A DNA stretch of 64,000 bases from an uncultured delta proteobacterium (GCA_903906315.1 CAIVJW010000214.1:18615-82614), one strand, 5' to 3'. Numbered from the stretch's first letter, positions 29,004 to 37,776 are shown. The notes: a model not told the origin generated them from the sequence alone. Translations and numbers: made by a program.

Positions 29004-31970
29004 TTACGGGGCGGAGGCGATCGCCACGTTGAGGAGGCTCGCGCCGCCGACGTCGACCGGGGCCGTCCACGCGTTGCCGACGTAGCGCGCGTGGTACGCA
29101 TGCCCGTCGGGCTTCACGAAGGCGATCTCCGCGACCGATCCGCCGACGCCGTGCGCGAGCGCGGGGGGAGACACGCTCGCGGTCGCCGCGGCCGAGAGCG
29201 CGGCCGCGTTCGACCACGCACCGGCCGCGTACTGGCTGAAGTACAGGTTGCCGTCGAGGCCGCGGAACGCGAGCATCGCGCCGCCGCCCGTCGTGGCCGT
29301 GAGCGCGACCTGGCCCGCGGTGAACGCGCTCGGGACCGCCACCGCCGCGGACCACACGCCTGCGGTCCGGGTGAAGGCCAGGACCTGGCCGCCCACGTCG
29401 ACGACCGATACCGAGAGGAGCTCCGGGCCGGCGCCGAGCGCGACGACGGTCGGCGAGACCTTGAAGTTCGCGTTCGAGTCGATGCTCGCAGCGGCCCCCC
29501 AGGCGCCGCCGGTCCGATTCACGCCCTTGAAGACGTTGCCCGCGTTGCCGTCGTGGAAGACGACTGCCGCGTTCGCGCCGAGCGAGGCGAGCGCCGCCGG
29601 CTTCGCGCCGAAGTTCTGCGGGCTGCCGACCTGCTCGGTCGCCGACCACGTGCCGTTCCCGACGTCGAACGACTGGTAGTAGAACTTGAAGTCGCTGCCG
29701 TGGAACACGGCCTGTGCGACGCCGGTCCCGGCGTCGATCGCGGGCCTTCCGATCGTCGTGTTCGCTCCGACCTGCAGGAAGTCCGCCCAGCTGCCCGGCG
29801 TCCACGTCGCGTAGACGAGCATGTTCCCGGCCGTCAGATGCATCAGCCCGACGCCCTTGCCGCCGACGATCGTGAGCGCGAGCCCGTCGGACGAGGCACC
29901 CGTGAGCGACACTCCGGTCCACGCGCCGCCGGGGTTGTACTCGGCGCCGATCGCGCCCGCCGATCCCGAACCGACGAGCAGGACGGTCGGGCAGATCGCG
30001 CACCCCCCGCCGCAGTCGACGTTCGTCTCGGTCCCGTTCTTCACGCCGTCGTTGCAGGTGGGCGCCGCGCAGAGCTTGTTCGCGCCGCAGACCCCGCTCG
30101 AGCAGTCGCCGGCGACGAGGCACGCGCTGCCGTCGGCGCAGTGGGGACACGCGCCGCCACAGTCCTTGGCGGTCTCGGCGCCGTTCTTCACGCCGTCGTT
30201 GCAGGCGGCCACCGCGCAGAGCTTGTTCGCGCCGCAGACGCCGCTCTGGCAGTCGGTCGCCGCCGAGCAATCGAGGCCGTCCGCGCAGGTCGGGCACGCG
30301 CCGCCACCGCAGTCGACCCCCGTCTCCTTGCCGTTGCGGATGCCGTCGCTGCACTTCGCGGTGACGCACACTCCGGCCGAGCAGACGCCGCTCAGGCAGT
30401 CCGTGGGCAGGCCGCAGGTGCTGCCGTCGGCGCAGGGCGAGCACGACCCGCCGCAGTCCTTGGCCGTCTCGGTCCCGTTCTTCACGCCGTCGTTGCAGGT
30501 GGGCGCCGTGCAGGTCTTGTTCGCGCCGCAGACGCCGCTCGAGCAGTCGCCGGCGACGAGGCAGGCGCCTCCGTCGGCGCAGGGCGAGCAGGACCCGCCG
30601 CAGTCCTTCGCGGTCTCCGAGCCGTTCTTCACGCCGTCGTTGCAGGCCGCCGCGCTGCAGACCTTGTTCACGCCGCAGACGCCGCTCGAGCAGTCGCCGG
30701 CGACGAGGCAGGCGCCTCCGTCGGCGCAGGGCGAGCAGGACCCGCCGCAGTCCTTGCCGGTCTCGGAGCCGTTCTTCACGCCGTCGCTGCACGTCGGCGT
30801 GGTGCACTGGTTCCCGAGGCAGGTGAGGAGGACGCAGTCGGTCGGCTGCGCGCAGGCCTTGCCCACAGCGCAGGGCGCGCACGTCCCGCCGCCGCAGTCG
30901 AGGTCCGTCTCTTGCGCGTTCTTGACGCCGTCCTTGCAGTTGGGCTCGCAGACCTTGTTCACGCACGATCCGCCGACGCAGTCGCCGTCGAGGACGCACC
31001 CCAGCGACGGGCCGCACTTGTCGCAGGTGCCGCCGCCGCAGTCCTTGGCGGTCTCGGCGCCGTTCTTCACGCCGTCCTTGCACGTCGGGGTGGCGCAGGC
31101 GTCGGCGCTGCAGACGCCGCTCTCGCAGTCGCCGGAGGCGAGGCACGCCTGGCCGTCGGCGCATGCCGGGCAGGTGCCGCCGCCGCAATCGACCGCGGTT
31201 TCGGCCCCGTTCTTCACCTGATCCGCGCACGTCGCGTCCACGCACGCGCCGGCCTTGCAGACCTTGCCGCCCGTGCAGTCGCCCGCCTGCGCGCACTCGA
31301 CGCAGGTGCCCGCGCCGTCGCAGAACTTCGCCCCGTTGCCGCAGGCGACGCCGCCCGGGGTCGGGCCGAGCGCGACGGGCGCGTGGCTCGGTGCGCCTGC
31401 CGTGCAGGCGTCGGTCGTGCACGGGTTCGCGTCGTCGGGCAGGTCGGCGTCGTCTGCCACCGATTTGGTCGCGCCCTGGCCGTCGCAGACCACCACCTGG
31501 CAGTTGCCCGCGCTCTGTTGCGCGAGCGCGACGCCGTCGGCGGCGAGCTTCGTCCCGCAGGCTCCGCCTTCACACGTGCGCGCGCCGCACTCCGTGTCGA
31601 CCCCGGGGCAGTCGCCCGGCACGCTGCACTCGCCGCCTCCTCCGTGGCCCCCGGTGCCCTGGCCTCCGATGCCGCCGTGGCCGCCGGTCCCTTGCCCGCC
31701 GGTGCCCTGGCCGCCGTGGCCGCCCGTCGCTTGCCCGCCCGTGCCCTGGCCTCCCACGCCGCCCGACCCACCCGTGCCGTGCCCGCCCGCGCCGCCGTTC
31801 GCCCCGGTCGTCGTGGTCCTGCCGCCGGCGCCGGACGTCGTCGTGGCCGTGGTCTCGCCGGTCGGGATCTTGTCCCGATCTGGCTTGGCGAGGAGCTCGC
31901 AGCCGAGGGTGGTCGTCGACAGGACGAGGGCGACGGCGATGAATCCGAGCGGGCGCTCGAAGGTACGCAT
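29004..31970 (-). CDS. Lipoprotein with nine Cys-rich 49-residue repeats and beta-propeller-like C-terminus
   Basis: A 988-residue protein. The signal sequence ends in the lipobox TTTLGC, followed by a Thr/Gly-rich linker with GGxGTGGxGG runs to about residue 110. Residues ~245-660 hold nine units of about 49 residues with the pattern C-x-DGVKNG-x-ETxxDCGG-x-C-xx-CADG-x-x-C, each with eight or nine cysteines. The C-terminal ~330 residues look like a lectin- or sialidase-type propeller, with repeated GGAWTGV, TPGSWADF, NGTWSATE, GGAWGAA, AGVWSAAV, AGAWSNAA and GNAWTAP blades. It is probably a disulfide-rich surface stalk that displays a ligand-binding head; this is inference. The start is ATG 31970 with GAGGAG upstream. 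The gene is divergent from pilA. Confidence 0.88.
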   Translation of the reverse strand: MRTFERPLGFIAVALVLSTTTLGCELLAKPDRDKIPTGETTATTTSGAGGRTTTTGANGGAGGHGTGGSGGVGGQGTGGQATGGHGGQGTGGQGTGGHGGIGGQGTGGHGGGGECSVPGDCPGVDTECGARTCEGGACGTKLAADGVALAQQSAGNCQVVVCDGQGATKSVADDADLPDDANPCTTDACTAGAPSHAPVALGPTPGGVACGNGAKFCDGAGTCVECAQAGDCTGGKVCKAGACVDATCADQVKNGAETAVDCGGGTCPACADGQACLASGDCESGVCSADACATPTCKDGVKNGAETAKDCGGGTCDKCGPSLGCVLDGDCVGGSCVNKVCEPNCKDGVKNAQETDLDCGGGTCAPCAVGKACAQPTDCVLLTCLGNQCTTPTCSDGVKNGSETGKDCGGSCSPCADGGACLVAGDCSSGVCGVNKVCSAAACNDGVKNGSETAKDCGGSCSPCADGGACLVAGDCSSGVCGANKTCTAPTCNDGVKNGTETAKDCGGSCSPCADGSTCGLPTDCLSGVCSAGVCVTAKCSDGIRNGKETGVDCGGGACPTCADGLDCSAATDCQSGVCGANKLCAVAACNDGVKNGAETAKDCGGACPHCADGSACLVAGDCSSGVCGANKLCAAPTCNDGVKNGTETNVDCGGGCAICPTVLLVGSGSAGAIGAEYNPGGAWTGVSLTGASSDGLALTIVGGKGVGLMHLTAGNMLVYATWTPGSWADFLQVGANTTIGRPAIDAGTGVAQAVFHGSDFKFYYQSFDVGNGTWSATEQVGSPQNFGAKPAALASLGANAAVVFHDGNAGNVFKGVNRTGGAWGAAASIDSNANFKVSPTVVALGAGPELLSVSVVDVGGQVLAFTRTAGVWSAAVAVPSAFTAGQVALTATTGGGAMLAFRGLDGNLYFSQYAAGAWSNAAALSAAATASVSPPALAHGVGGSVAEIAFVKPDGHAYHARYVGNAWTAPVDVGGASLLNVAIASAP
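29990..31230. repeat. Nine ~147-bp coding repeats
   Basis: Nine in-frame copies of about 147 bp encode the DGVKNGxETxxDCGG units on the minus strand. The copies near 30000-30800 are the most alike, with long identical DNA blocks, which points to recent duplication or gene conversion; the outer copies have diverged. Confidence 0.85.
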
Positions 31971-32255
31971 GGCGGGAGGCTCCTCGGGCTCGGTGGAGCC
32001 CGCGATCGGCGAGCGCCCGCGCTGCGCGGACGGACCGAGGCCAGGCTAGCAAGTTCGAGCGCGGGTGAAGCCGCCGAATGGTCGTGGTCGTCGCTGCCCC
32101 GAGGGGCCTCGCGCGGGAGGTCCCGTTCACGGTTCGCAACCGGCTAAGACGGATGACGCGCATAATCCGCAAAGGCCGCGGCGAGGCAGGGCGAATCGAG
32201 CAAGACTTGGACGACGCGCGGCGGTCTCGCTCGGATGTCCGGTTCTCGTGGGCGA

Positions 32256-32283
32256 ATTGTCGCGCGCGCGCTCATTTGTCGCG
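32256..32283 (+). promoter_or_regulatory. Direct repeat, possible activator site for pilA
   Basis: ATTGTCGCG at 32256-32264 and TTTGTCGCG at 32275-32283 are spaced 19 bp apart, about two helix turns. They lie roughly 80-110 bp upstream of the start point predicted from the sigma-54 element, where enhancer-binding activators such as PilR usually bind. The assignment is inference from position and repeat only. Confidence 0.35.
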
Positions 32284-32336
32284 TCGCCGAATCTGGGTGG
32301 GAGGAGGCTCGTTGCCAAACGCTGGGGTATTGCGCG

Positions 32337-32352
32337 TGGCCTACGGTTTGCT
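32337..32352 (+). promoter_or_regulatory. Sigma-54 (-24/-12) promoter of pilA
   Basis: TGGC at 32337-32340 and TTGCT at 32348-32352 place the invariant GG and GC exactly 10 bases apart, matching TGGCAC-N5-TTGCW with only the A and C of the -24 block changed. The expected transcript starts near 32363, giving a leader of about 32 bases before the pilA ATG. pilA of Myxococcus xanthus is known to be sigma-54/PilR dependent. Confidence 0.8.
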
Positions 32353-32394
32353 CCTGGCGGGCCCTTCGTTCGACGGTTGGAAGAGGAAAGCTCC

Positions 32395-32982
32395 ATGAAT
32401 CGAAACTCGAGAAGCCTTCGGCGCGCGTTCACCCTGGTCGAGCTGATGATCGTCGTCGCCATCATCGGCGTCCTCGCCGCGCTGGCGATCTACGGTGTCC
32501 GCAAATACCTCGCGAGCGCCAAGACCTCTGAGGCGAAGAACAACGTCGGCGCCATCACGCGCGGCGCGGCGTCCGCCTACGAGCGCGAGACGACGGCGTC
32601 GCAGGTCGTCGGTGAAGGCTCCAACTCCGCCGCCGCGTCGAACCAGCTCTGCTTCAGCGCCACGGCCGTGCCGAACTTCGTCCCGAAGGGCGTGAAGTAC
32701 CAGCCCAACTCCAAGGACGGCGTCGACTTCGAGGTCGGCGACGGCCTCACGGGCTGGAAGTGCCTCAAATTCGGTGAGGTTCAGGCGGTCTACTACCAGC
32801 TCTCGTACCTGCGCGGCGCTCAGGTGACCAAGGCCCCGGCCGGCAGCTTCGAGGCCTCGGCGACCGGCGACCTCGACGCCGATGGCACGCTGTCGACATT
32901 CGCGCGCACCGGGTCCGTCAACGCGACCACCGGCCAGCTGATCCTCGCCACGCAGATCTACGTCGACAACGAGTTCGAGTGA
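32395..32982 (+). CDS. pilA: Type IV pilin
   Basis: A 195-residue prepilin. The leader of 11 residues ends in RRA, followed by the mature start FTLVELMIVVAIIGVLAAL with Glu at +5 (Glu16) and the long hydrophobic helix of class IVa pilins. The residue before the cut is Ala rather than the usual Gly. The globular part has two cysteines (QLCFS and WKCLK) that could form a disulfide. AAGAGGAAAG lies just upstream of ATG 32395. It should be the major subunit of the pili that drive social (twitching) motility. No other pil genes are nearby, so assembly proteins are encoded elsewhere. Confidence 0.93.
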   Translation: MNRNSRSLRRAFTLVELMIVVAIIGVLAALAIYGVRKYLASAKTSEAKNNVGAITRGAASAYERETTASQVVGEGSNSAAASNQLCFSATAVPNFVPKGVKYQPNSKDGVDFEVGDGLTGWKCLKFGEVQAVYYQLSYLRGAQVTKAPAGSFEASATGDLDADGTLSTFARTGSVNATTGQLILATQIYVDNEFE

Positions 32983-33055
32983 TGTGGCCCGGTCCGCGCT
33001 GGCTCCCTCCGGGGCCGGCGCGCGCCGCCGTGGCCGCTCGAGGCGGGCGCAGGCG

Positions 33056-33514
33056 CTAGCGGGGCTTACCGTCGAGCCACGCCTGCAGCAGCACCGTCGC
33101 AGCGGCCGTGTCGATCCTGCCGGCGCGCGCGACGCTCTTTCCGCCGCGGCGGTTGCTCGACCGCTCGCGCACGTGCGCGCCGCTGTCGCGTAGCTGGCGC
33201 GCGGCTTCGACCGTCGTGAGGCGCTCGTCGACGAGCTCGACCTCGAGGCCCGTGACGTTCGCGAGCTCCTGAGCGAACTGGGTGGCCTTGCGGGCCCGCG
33301 GGCCGTGGGCGCCGCTCATGTCGAGGGGCAGGCCGACGAGGAAGCGCGCGACGCCCTCGTCGCGCGCGAAGTCGGCGAGCGCGCGCAGCAGGGGTTTGCG
33401 GCTGTGGCCGTCGAGCGCGGGGCGCGGGTGCGCGAGCAGGCCGAGCTCGTCGGACACGGCGACCCCGACGCGGGCGTCCCCGAGGTCGATCGCGGCGACG
33501 ACGGGGACGCTCAC
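33056..33514 (-). CDS. ruvX: Putative pre-16S rRNA nuclease / Holliday junction resolvase-like YqgF
   Basis: A 152-residue RNase H-fold protein of the YqgF/RuvX family. The conserved AAIDLGDARVGVAVSD, FLVGLPLDMSGAHGPRA, VELVDERLTTVEA and IDTAAATVLLQAWLD segments carry the acidic catalytic residues. In E. coli the homologue trims the 5' end of 16S rRNA. GTG 33514 is chosen because it overlaps the stop of the kinase gene by four bases and gives the typical family length. The kinase pairing is unusual for this gene. Confidence 0.93.
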   Translation of the reverse strand: MSVPVVAAIDLGDARVGVAVSDELGLLAHPRPALDGHSRKPLLRALADFARDEGVARFLVGLPLDMSGAHGPRARKATQFAQELANVTGLEVELVDERLTTVEAARQLRDSGAHVRERSSNRRGGKSVARAGRIDTAAATVLLQAWLDGKPR

Positions 33515-35181
33515 GCTCGGACCCGCCCGACGAAGGCAGCCAGGCCCGCGGCGGCGACGCCGAAGAGCGCCAGCAGCACGTCCCAGCCCGCCCACGTGAC
33601 CCCGACCGCCCGGTGTAGCAGCACGATCTCGAGCAGGCGCACGAGGAGCGTCGCGAACCCATAGGTGGCGAGGCCGACGGTGACCGGACCTCGCAGGCGC
33701 AGGGCGACCTCGAGCGACCGGCCGCTGTGGGGCCACACGTGGCGAAGGGCGTGGCGAACGGCGAGCCCGACGGGTGTCGCCATCGCAAACCCGACGCCGA
33801 GCACGAGGAGCGCGGCCTCGGTGCCCGTGAGGTTCGCGTTCGGGCCCGCGCCGCGCGCGAGGCGAATGAGCCCCGCCACGGCCGTGACCGCGCTGGCGCC
33901 GACCCAGAACAGCCCGAGGCCCGCGAGCAGCGCACCGAGCGGGCGCGCCAGGCGGATCGTGCGCGCCCGCTCGGCGAGCGAGGCCGCGCGCGCAGCCGGC
34001 GGGGCGACGAGCGCGATCGGAGCCGCACCGTCGGCCTGCGTCGCTCCGGGCTCCGCGCTCGGGTCCCAGGGCGCGAGGTCGGCGTCGAGCTCCTCCATGC
34101 TGCCGTGCCGATCGGCGGGCCGCTTGGCCATCGCGCGCTGGATGACGATCTCGAGCGGCTCGGGGATCGTGGGGTCGATCGTGCGCGGCGGCACGGGGTC
34201 GCGCGTGAGCACGGCGGCGAGCGTCGCGGTCGGGTCGTCGCTGTCGAACGGGCGCCGGCCGGTGATGGCCGCGTAGAGGAGCGCTCCGACGGCGTACACG
34301 TCGGCGCGCGCGTCGACCTTCTCGCCGCGCGCCTGCTCGGGCGCCATGTACGACGGCGTCCCCATGATCATGCCGGTCTTCGTCAGCGCGGCGCCCGGCG
34401 CGTCCCCGAGCTTCGAGATCCCGAAGTCGAGGACCTTGGCCGTCGGCCACGCGAGATCCCCGGTCAGGAACACGTTTTCGGGCTTCATGTCGCGGTGAAT
34501 GACGCCGCGCGCGTGCGCCGCTGCGAGCGCCCGGCAGACCTGGCGGACGATGCGCACGGCCGCGCCGACCTCCATCCGCCCCACGTGCCCGAGGTGCTGT
34601 GCGAGCTCGCAGCCCTCGAGGAGGTCGGCCACGAGGTAGGGCCGCCCGTCGGGGAGCCGGTCGACGTCGTAGACCCCGACGACGTACGGGCTCGTGATCG
34701 CGGCGGCGGCCTCGGCCTCGCGCTGGAAGCGCGTGAGCACCTCGGGGTGCCGCGCCAGCTCCGCGTGGAGCACCTTCACCGCGAAGCGCTTCGAGCCGAT
34801 CCGCGTGTGCCGCGCCTCGTAGACGCGCCCCATGCCTCCCGCGCCGATCGCGCGGACGATCGAGTAGGTCCCCGCGAGCGTCGTGCCGACGAGCTCGTCC
34901 TCGTCGGGCCCGAGCTCCGTCTCGACGAGCGCGGTCGCGTCGCGGGGGCAGACCTTGAACTCGGCCGGGTAGCGCACCCCGCAGGCGGGACAGGCCTTCG
35001 GCGTCGGGCTGGCCGCGTTCGGTGCCGGCGTGTCCGTAGGCGCGCCGGCGAGGCCGATGCGCGTGCCGGCGGGCGTGGCGCTGCCCGGCGTGGTCGCCGC
35101 GATGCCGATCCGGGATGCGCCGGTGGTGCCGGTGACCGGCGCGTTCGCGGACGTGCCGCCCGGGCGTAGGTTCGCGGTCAT
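33511..35181 (-). CDS. Ser/Thr protein kinase with zinc-ribbon and C-terminal membrane helices
   Basis: A 556-residue Hanks-type kinase. A Thr/Ala/Pro-rich N-terminus contains a CPACGxxYPxxFKVCPRD zinc-ribbon-like motif (near residues 64-80). The kinase domain follows, with GAGGMGRVYEA, an ATP lysine in FAVKVLH, Asp231 in HRDMKPEN, DFGISK and MAPEQARGE. The last ~150 residues hold about four hydrophobic helices (for example PLGALLAGLGLFWVGASAV), so the enzyme is membrane-anchored by its C-terminus. The start is ATG 35181. It is the first gene of a pair with ruvX. The target is unknown. Confidence 0.92.
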   Translation of the reverse strand: MTANLRPGGTSANAPVTGTTGASRIGIAATTPGSATPAGTRIGLAGAPTDTPAPNAASPTPKACPACGVRYPAEFKVCPRDATALVETELGPDEDELVGTTLAGTYSIVRAIGAGGMGRVYEARHTRIGSKRFAVKVLHAELARHPEVLTRFQREAEAAAAITSPYVVGVYDVDRLPDGRPYLVADLLEGCELAQHLGHVGRMEVGAAVRIVRQVCRALAAAHARGVIHRDMKPENVFLTGDLAWPTAKVLDFGISKLGDAPGAALTKTGMIMGTPSYMAPEQARGEKVDARADVYAVGALLYAAITGRRPFDSDDPTATLAAVLTRDPVPPRTIDPTIPEPLEIVIQRAMAKRPADRHGSMEELDADLAPWDPSAEPGATQADGAAPIALVAPPAARAASLAERARTIRLARPLGALLAGLGLFWVGASAVTAVAGLIRLARGAGPNANLTGTEAALLVLGVGFAMATPVGLAVRHALRHVWPHSGRSLEVALRLRGPVTVGLATYGFATLLVRLLEIVLLHRAVGVTWAGWDVLLALFGVAAAGLAAFVGRVRA

Positions 35182-35250
35182 GGCGGTAGCCCCCCGACCG
35201 GACGTGTAGCAGAGAACGACCGGCGTGCGGGGCGCGAGACGCTCTCGTCG

Positions 35251-35278
35251 TTGACCGGACGGCGCCCCTGCGTATACT
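35251..35278 (+). promoter_or_regulatory. Sigma-70-type promoter of rpsO
   Basis: TTGACC at 35251-35256 and TATACT at 35273-35278 are separated by 16 bases, a near-consensus housekeeping promoter that stands out in this GC-rich sequence. The start point should be near 35285, leaving a leader of about 118 bases, long enough for the self-binding control known for S15 in other bacteria. Confidence 0.8.
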
Positions 35279-35402
35279 CCCGCGCCTCTTCCGTTCGGCC
35301 CGTTCGCGGGCGCGCGCCGCTCCGGGCGTGTCGCTCACCGACGGGCGTCACTGGCCCAACCGCGGCGCTCGGCAGCGCACGCGGCGGTCGGGAGCGACTC
35401 AC

Positions 35403-35669
35403 ATGCTGCATCAGACGCAAAAGGCCTCGATCGTCGAGAAGTACCAGACGCACGAGGGCGACACCGGGTCGCCCGAGGTGCAGATCGCGCTCCTCACGGA
35501 GCGGATCACCCAGCTGACCGACCACTTCAAGACGCACAAGAAGGACCACCACTCGCGCCGTGGTCTGCTCAAGCTCGTCAGCATGCGCCGCCGCCTGCTC
35601 GACTACTTGAAGCGCACCGGCATCGAGCGCTACCGCACGCTCATCGTCCGCCTGAATATTCGTAAGTAA
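35403..35669 (+). CDS. rpsO: 30S ribosomal protein S15
   Basis: An 88-residue S15 that binds 16S rRNA at the platform of the small subunit. [45 protein letters not shown] and RLLDYLK are textbook family segments. ATG 35403 has GGGAG 8 bases upstream; an upstream open frame has no similarity. It is monocistronic here: it has its own promoter and is followed by a strong terminator, whereas in many bacteria pnp follows directly. Confidence 0.98.
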   Translation: MLHQTQKASIVEKYQTHEGDTGSPEVQIALLTERITQLTDHFKTHKKDHHSRRGLLKLVSMRRRLLDYLKRTGIERYRTLIVRLNIRK

Positions 35670-35750
35670 CAAGCGCGCACCGTCGGAAGCGCCGGCCGAG
35701 AGGCCCATCGCATCCGGCGCGATCCCCGGCCGCCCCGCGGCCCGCGAACG

Positions 35751-35791
35751 AGCCCCCGCCTCCCCACAGGGACGCGGGGGCTTCTTCGTTT
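35751..35791 (+). terminator. Intrinsic terminator after rpsO
   Basis: AGCCCCCGC at 35751-35759 pairs with GCGGGGGCT at 35774-35782. After one C-C mismatch the loop pairs again as TCCC/GGGA. TCTTCGTTTC follows. It lies 81 bp after the rpsO stop and just before the converging molybdoenzyme gene. Confidence 0.87.
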
Positions 35792-35802
35792 CGGCGCCCC
35801 CG

Positions 35803-37737
35803 TCACGCCTCGAGCGGCAGCAGCGCGACGCGCTGGTCGTAGTACGCCGCGCCGCCTCCCGCGTCGGTCTCGCGCGCACGCACGAGCGCGTTCGGTCCGC
35901 CGAACTTCGCCCAGCGCCCCTTCGCGTAAATCGCGGTGTCCCGGCGCTGCGCCGCGTCGAGGCGGACCCGCACCGTCACGCGCGCGATCGGCGACGCCAG
36001 CGAGGCGAGCGCGCCGTCGGCGATCCCGGGCGCCGCGTCCGGGTGGACGATGACCTCGCCCGGATCGACCTGCGAAGCCCGCGACCGCTGGGACGCCTGA
36101 GAGCGGTAGCTCGCGTTCGACATGAGCACGAGCGGGTAGCCCGGCTCCTCGGCGATCGGCGCATCGGGGAAGTCGCCGACGAGCTGAAACCGCCCCGATG
36201 GCGTCGCGAACCGGCGCCCCTCGAACAGCACTCGCGGCGCGGCGGGCTTTCGCAGCGCGCCTGCGGCGAGCGCGGAGCGCGTGACCCCCTCGCTCGCCAT
36301 CGGAGCGAGCATGCGGTCGAGGAACGCTTCGGCGGAGCCGCGCAGCGCGTCGCCGAAGCCGAGCCTGTCGGCCAGCGCCTGGAAGATGGCGAGGTCCGAT
36401 CGCACCCCCTCGGGCGGTGTGGCCGCGGGCTGCGCGAGCTGCACCCACGCATGGCCGTAGGCGCCGACCACGTCGTGCTCCTCCAGCATCGTCGTCGTCG
36501 GAAGCACCACGTGCGCGAGCTCGGCCGTATCGGTGAGGAACGCGTCGAGCACCACGACGAAGTCGACGGACGACAGCGCTCGCGCCACCGTCCGCGACTC
36601 GGGGAGCTGCGTGACCGGGTTCGCGTTGTCGACCACGATGGCGCGGATCTTCGGCTCCGCGCCCAGGATCTCGGCGCCGAGCAGCGGCTCGAGCAGCGTG
36701 CGGGCGCCCGCGTTCTCGGGCCGGCGGATCCACGACGTGTCGAAGCCGCCGCGGCGCGCGAAGTAGTAGCTCGCGCCCCCGCCGGGCACGCCGAGGTTGC
36801 CCGTGATCGCCGCGAGCGCGTCGACGATTCGCACGGTGGCCGATCCGTGAAGCCGTCGGCCCAGGCCCCACCCGACGAAGGTCGCGAGCGGCCGCGTGCC
36901 CGCGTAGAGCGAGGAAAGCTCGCGCACGGCGCGCTCGGGAAGGTCCGCGAGCCGCGCCCACTCACCGACGTCACGACGGCGGGCGAGCGCGGCGAACGCC
37001 TCGAAGCCGTCGCAGTACGATGGCGCGTCGGGATCGGTCGCGCCGTCGTCGAGGAGCGCGCGCGCGACGCCGAGCGCGAGGAAGCCGTCGCCCCCGGGGC
37101 GCACCTGCAGGTAGCGGTCGCACTGCCGGAGCGTCTGCGCGTTGTGCACGGGGTCGATCTGCACCACCGGCACGCCACGCGCGCGCGCGGCGCGGAGCCG
37201 CGGGACGAGGTGCACGCCCGTCTCGGCCACGTTCTTCCCCCAGAGCACGATCGCGCGGGTGTTCTCGAGGTCGTCGAGGTCGTGCGCGTCGCTCGCGCCC
37301 ATGTCGGCGACCTGCGCCGCCTCGCCGGCGCCCGAGCAGACGTCGCCGCGCGTGTGCGTGATCGGACCGAACAGCTCGAAGAAGCGCCGGTTGACGAGCT
37401 TGAGCAGGCCGAGCGACCCGCCGCCGCTGACCCTCAAGATCGAAGCGAAGCCGTGATCGTCGCGCGCTGCGGCGAGCCCGCGCGCCACCACGTCGAGGGC
37501 CTCGTCCCACGTCGCCGGCTCGAGCGTGCCGCCGCGCCGCACGAGCGGCTGCGTGAGGCGCTCGGGCGAGTACTGCCGGTCGAGGTAGTGGTCGGTGCGG
37601 TGGCAGAGGAAGCCCCGCGTGACCGGGTGGTCAGGGTCGCCGCGCAGGCGCGTGACGCGCCCCTCCTCGACGGTGGCGAGGATCTGGCAGGCATCCGGGC
37701 AATCGCGCGTGCAGGCCGTGCGGACGTCGTGCGGCAT
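35803..37737 (-). CDS. Molybdopterin oxidoreductase (DMSO reductase family, catalytic subunit)
   Basis: A 644-residue Mo/W-bis-MGD enzyme. The N-terminal ACTRDCPDACQI plus FLCH supply the four cysteines of a [4Fe-4S] cluster; THTRGDVCSGAGEAA holds the likely Mo-ligand cysteine. WGKNVAETG, DPVHNAQTL and the C-terminal LMSNASYRS/VIVHPDAAPGIADG segments are typical of cofactor-binding and dinucleotide-binding domains. No Tat signal precedes the cluster, so the enzyme should be cytoplasmic. No electron-transfer or membrane subunit is adjacent, so it works alone or with distant partners. The substrate cannot be told. Confidence 0.88.
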   Translation of the reverse strand: MPHDVRTACTRDCPDACQILATVEEGRVTRLRGDPDHPVTRGFLCHRTDHYLDRQYSPERLTQPLVRRGGTLEPATWDEALDVVARGLAAARDDHGFASILRVSGGGSLGLLKLVNRRFFELFGPITHTRGDVCSGAGEAAQVADMGASDAHDLDDLENTRAIVLWGKNVAETGVHLVPRLRAARARGVPVVQIDPVHNAQTLRQCDRYLQVRPGGDGFLALGVARALLDDGATDPDAPSYCDGFEAFAALARRRDVGEWARLADLPERAVRELSSLYAGTRPLATFVGWGLGRRLHGSATVRIVDALAAITGNLGVPGGGASYYFARRGGFDTSWIRRPENAGARTLLEPLLGAEILGAEPKIRAIVVDNANPVTQLPESRTVARALSSVDFVVVLDAFLTDTAELAHVVLPTTTMLEEHDVVGAYGHAWVQLAQPAATPPEGVRSDLAIFQALADRLGFGDALRGSAEAFLDRMLAPMASEGVTRSALAAGALRKPAAPRVLFEGRRFATPSGRFQLVGDFPDAPIAEEPGYPLVLMSNASYRSQASQRSRASQVDPGEVIVHPDAAPGIADGALASLASPIARVTVRVRLDAAQRRDTAIYAKGRWAKFGGPNALVRARETDAGGGAAYYDQRVALLPLEA

Positions 37738-37776
37738 GGTGGCCCGATCGTAGCAGCGGAGGCGTCGTCGCCGCCG

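Larger units (their letters stand above)
31971..32394. other. Divergent intergenic region, Cys-rich lipoprotein and pilA
   Basis: This 424-bp gap contains a sigma-54-type promoter for pilA at 32337-32352, a pair of TTGTCGCG direct repeats about 90-110 bp upstream of its expected start point, and the ribosome sites of both genes. No reading frame in the gap looks coding. Confidence 0.7.
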
